Origin: a virus
IMG/VR virus record: IMGVR_UViG_3300030389_000247
Coordinates: 1 to 32,235 of that record
Direction: 5' to 3' (one strand)
DNA length: 32,235 nt
The translations under genes and the position numbers were made by a program. Position 1 is the stretch's first letter. Each line of letters opens with the position of its first letter. A model generated the notes under the pieces. The model was not told the DNA's origin. It saw only the letters and a list, made by a program, of their open reading frames with translations, and ran no database searches. Positions 31,007 to 32,235 of this stretch are shown one piece after another.

Positions 31007-31222
31007 ATGAAAAAAAAATCAGTAAAACTATACATATCAGAAGATAATATCTTGGATGCATTCTATAATGCAATACATAATAATACATTACATAAGATTC
31101 ATATCCCTCATAGTTCCGTATTTTATGCTCGTGCTGCAATAGAAGCTAGATATGGGAAGCGATTTACGTTAAAACACGTAGAGAACGCAATGAAACATGA
31201 AGGAATGTTAGACGATGTATGA
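31007..31222 (+). CDS. Small conserved marine-phage protein
   Basis: A 71-residue basic protein. ATG at 31007 is preferred to the in-frame TTG at 31001. After a Lys-rich start comes VKLYISEDNILDAFYNAI, then IPHSSVFYARAAIEARYGKR and FTLKHVENAMKHEG, a pattern I recall as a small conserved protein near the terminase end of marine podovirus genomes. The C-terminal helices look like a small DNA-binding fold, but no helix-turn-helix can be claimed. It is the first gene after the consensus promoter. Confidence 0.6.
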   Translation: MKKKSVKLYISEDNILDAFYNAIHNNTLHKIHIPHSSVFYARAAIEARYGKRFTLKHVENAMKHEGMLDDV

Positions 31223-31475
31223 ATTATTTGTATTAGCTTGTCTAATGCAGCAACCAAATATGTGTGTGACCCTAAAAGATTTATATAGTCCTCACAATAC
31301 TCACGATAAGTGTTTAGCGAGAGCATATGAAATAGCATCAGGAATGCCTATACATATGCCAATGTATTTTCCAAAGAGTTATAAATGCTTAAACATGGAA
31401 ACAGAAGGAAATAAAATAAAAACTAAATGGCACACGAAAAAAGAAAAGCAGCCTTACTCAAGAAACACGGACTAA
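31215..31475 (+). CDS. Small Cys-containing, possibly exported protein
   Basis: An 86-residue protein with a hydrophobic start (MYELFVLACLMQQP) that may be a short signal, then CVTLKDLYSPHNTHDKCLARAYEI with cysteines at 17 and 33 and a third near residue 58 (YKCLN). I recall similar proteins in marine phages with an E-C-L-A-R-A-Y-E-I core. The C-terminal 25 residues are basic and overlap the next gene by 49 bases, so part of this tail may be non-essential. Confidence 0.55.
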   Translation: MYELFVLACLMQQPNMCVTLKDLYSPHNTHDKCLARAYEIASGMPIHMPMYFPKSYKCLNMETEGNKIKTKWHTKKEKQPYSRNTD

Positions 31476-31720
31476 GTGGTGTAAACAAAGCAAAGAGAAC
31501 ACCTAATCATAAAACAAAGTCTCACATGGTTCTTGCAGTAGAAGGGCATAAGATGAAGTTGATCAGGTTTGGTCAACAAGGTGTAAAGGGAGCAGGAAAG
31601 AATCCTAAGACTGCTCGTGATAAAGCACGTAAGAAGAGTTATTATGCAAGACATGATGCTCAAGGTAAACCCACTACTAAGCTAAGTGCTAAGTATTGGA
31701 GTCATAAAGTTAAATGGTGA
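31427..31720 (+). CDS. Small basic protein (RFGQQGVKG family)
   Basis: A 97-residue, very basic protein. KRKAALLKKHGLSGVNKAKR, then PNHKTKSHMVLAVEG, then IRFGQQGVKGAGKNPKTARD and YWSHKVKW at the end form a family I recall from marine phages (perhaps DUF6321). The Lys/Arg/His content and F-G-Q-Q-G core suggest a nucleic-acid-binding protein, possibly packaged or host-directed. No catalytic residue evident. Confidence 0.65.
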   Translation: MAHEKRKAALLKKHGLSGVNKAKRTPNHKTKSHMVLAVEGHKMKLIRFGQQGVKGAGKNPKTARDKARKKSYYARHDAQGKPTTKLSAKYWSHKVKW

Positions 31721-31727
31721 GGAACAA

Positions 31728-31931
31728 ATGGCACTTAAAAAAATACCAGACAGTAATCCCGGATTGAAAGCATTAAAACAAAAAGCACCCGATGTGGTCA
31801 AGAAGATGGGTTACATGAAAATGGGTGGTATGATGAAGAAAAAGAAAATAGGAAATACTGACTATCGTAAAGGTGGTGCAGTTGGCATGATGATCACTAT
31901 GAGTGATAATATAAAAAAGAAAGGAAAATAA
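31728..31931 (+). CDS. Small basic KGGA-motif protein
   Basis: A 67-residue protein. The start is ATG 31728, with GAGG six bases before it. IPDSNPGLKALKQKAPDVV forms an N-terminal helix, followed by a Met/Lys/Gly-rich part, MKMGGMMKKKKIGN, then YRKGGAVGMMITM. The R/K-G-G-A motif also appears in the next protein and in the late-block protein starting at 1599. Strongly basic; function unknown. Confidence 0.6.
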   Translation: MALKKIPDSNPGLKALKQKAPDVVKKMGYMKMGGMMKKKKIGNTDYRKGGAVGMMITMSDNIKKKGK

Positions 31932-31933
31932 TC

Positions 31934-32110
31934 ATGGCTATGAGAAAAAAAACAAAAATGTACTCTAAAGGTGGTGCAATGAAAAAGAAAACCAAGATGA
32001 TGTCTAAAGGTGGTGCAATGAAAAAGAAAACCAAAATGATGTCCAAGGGTGGTGCAATGAAAAAGAAAACCAAGATGATGTCTAAAGGTGGAGCAGCTAG
32101 ACGTAGATAA
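31934..32110 (+). CDS. Tandem-repeat basic protein, 58 aa
   Basis: A 58-residue protein made almost wholly of a 13-residue unit, SKGGAMKKKTKMM, in three full copies and a partial one, ending in GGAARRR. It contains no acidic residue, so its pI is extreme. The start lies two bases after the previous stop and the stop overlaps the next ATG (TAATG). Function unknown; DNA or RNA binding is suggested by charge alone. Copy number may vary between relatives by slippage. Confidence 0.6.
   Translation: MAMRKKTKMYSKGGAMKKKTKMMSKGGAMKKKTKMMSKGGAMKKKTKMMSKGGAARRR
31964..32095 (+). repeat. 39-bp tandem repeat within a gene
   Basis: Units begin at 31964, 32003, 32042 and 32081, an exact 39-bp period, with only a few base differences between copies (for example TCTAAAGG to TCCAAGGG). 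The period is a multiple of three, so gain or loss keeps the frame of the basic protein. Confidence 0.9.
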
Positions 32111-32235
32111 TGTCTTATCTCATCAGTAACATCCCACACTTTAAGTGCTGGGTGAGAAGAGAGTTCACTTGTAATCATCAAAACTATCATGGTGAGTTCC
32201 TTCATGCGTTGGCGATAGCTGTAAACACAATACCT
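32110..32235 (+). CDS. Partial hypothetical protein, cut by window end
   Basis: An open reading frame beginning at ATG 32110, overlapping the repeat gene's stop as TAATG, and still open at the window end (42 codons). It begins MSYLISNIPHFKCWVRREFT, then HQNYHGEFLHALAIAV. I recall a similar start in marine phage proteins encoded near the packaging genes, but with only the N-terminus visible I cannot assign a function. The frame is supported by tight coupling. Confidence 0.55.
   Translation, partial: MSYLISNIPHFKCWVRREFTCNHQNYHGEFLHALAIAVNTIP

Noticed and set aside
31964-32095. Regularly spaced repeats resembling a CRISPR array
   Set aside because: The 39-bp units are contiguous with no unique spacers and encode an in-frame repeat protein.
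31897-32205. Minus-strand frame with repeated hydrophobic units
   Set aside because: Antisense to the 39-bp repeat gene; the repeat pattern is inherited from the other strand and there is no ribosome site.

Overview
The window reads as part of an AT-rich marine bacteriophage genome. The DNA polymerase carries a DnaJ-type cysteine insert. It sits with a B12-dependent ribonucleotide reductase, split primase and helicase, T7-type endonuclease I, endonuclease VII, a RecB-like exonuclease and a tyrosine recombinase. From memory, this combination matches podoviruses related to phage HMO-2011, which infect SAR116, Roseobacter-lineage and SAR11 bacteria. The host and exact lineage are inferences. No terminase, portal, capsid or tail-tube gene was seen, so about a third of the genome probably lies outside the window.

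Layout. (1) 16-11847, plus strand: late virion genes, with a tail fibre, a small fibre-linked protein, a holin-like membrane protein, then six tightly overlapped genes for large low-complexity or coiled-coil proteins that look like internal (ejection) proteins. The last of these carries an ADP-ribosyltransferase-like segment. (2) 11848-11935: convergent junction with no clear terminator. (3) 11936-29484, minus strand: one nearly gapless leftward operon of 36 genes. The promoter-proximal half (about 22.3-29.5 kb) holds small accessory and membrane proteins plus a cytosine-5 DNA methyltransferase. The distal half is the replication, recombination and nucleotide module. Several of these genes are very small (27-57 aa) and overlap their neighbours by start/stop codons. 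(4) 29485-31006: 1.5 kb with no credible gene. It holds leftward promoter signals with palindromes, an array of GGGTA half-sites, a 240-bp GC-richer block with several potential helices ending in a terminator-like hairpin, about 300 bp at roughly 17% G+C, and a consensus rightward sigma70 promoter with a structured leader. (5) 31007-32235, plus strand: six small genes, three of them encoding very basic proteins and one built of a 39-bp tandem repeat. The last runs off the window end.

How it works together (inference). Two transcription units diverge from the 1.5-kb control region. The leftward unit makes nucleotides (RNR, DUF3310 protein), opens and copies DNA (primase, helicase, polymerase, probable ssDNA-binding protein), degrades or resolves DNA (exonuclease, two Holliday-junction resolvases), and may methylate and integrate it. 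The rightward unit probably runs through the missing morphogenesis genes to the tail-fibre and internal-protein block that ends at 11847.
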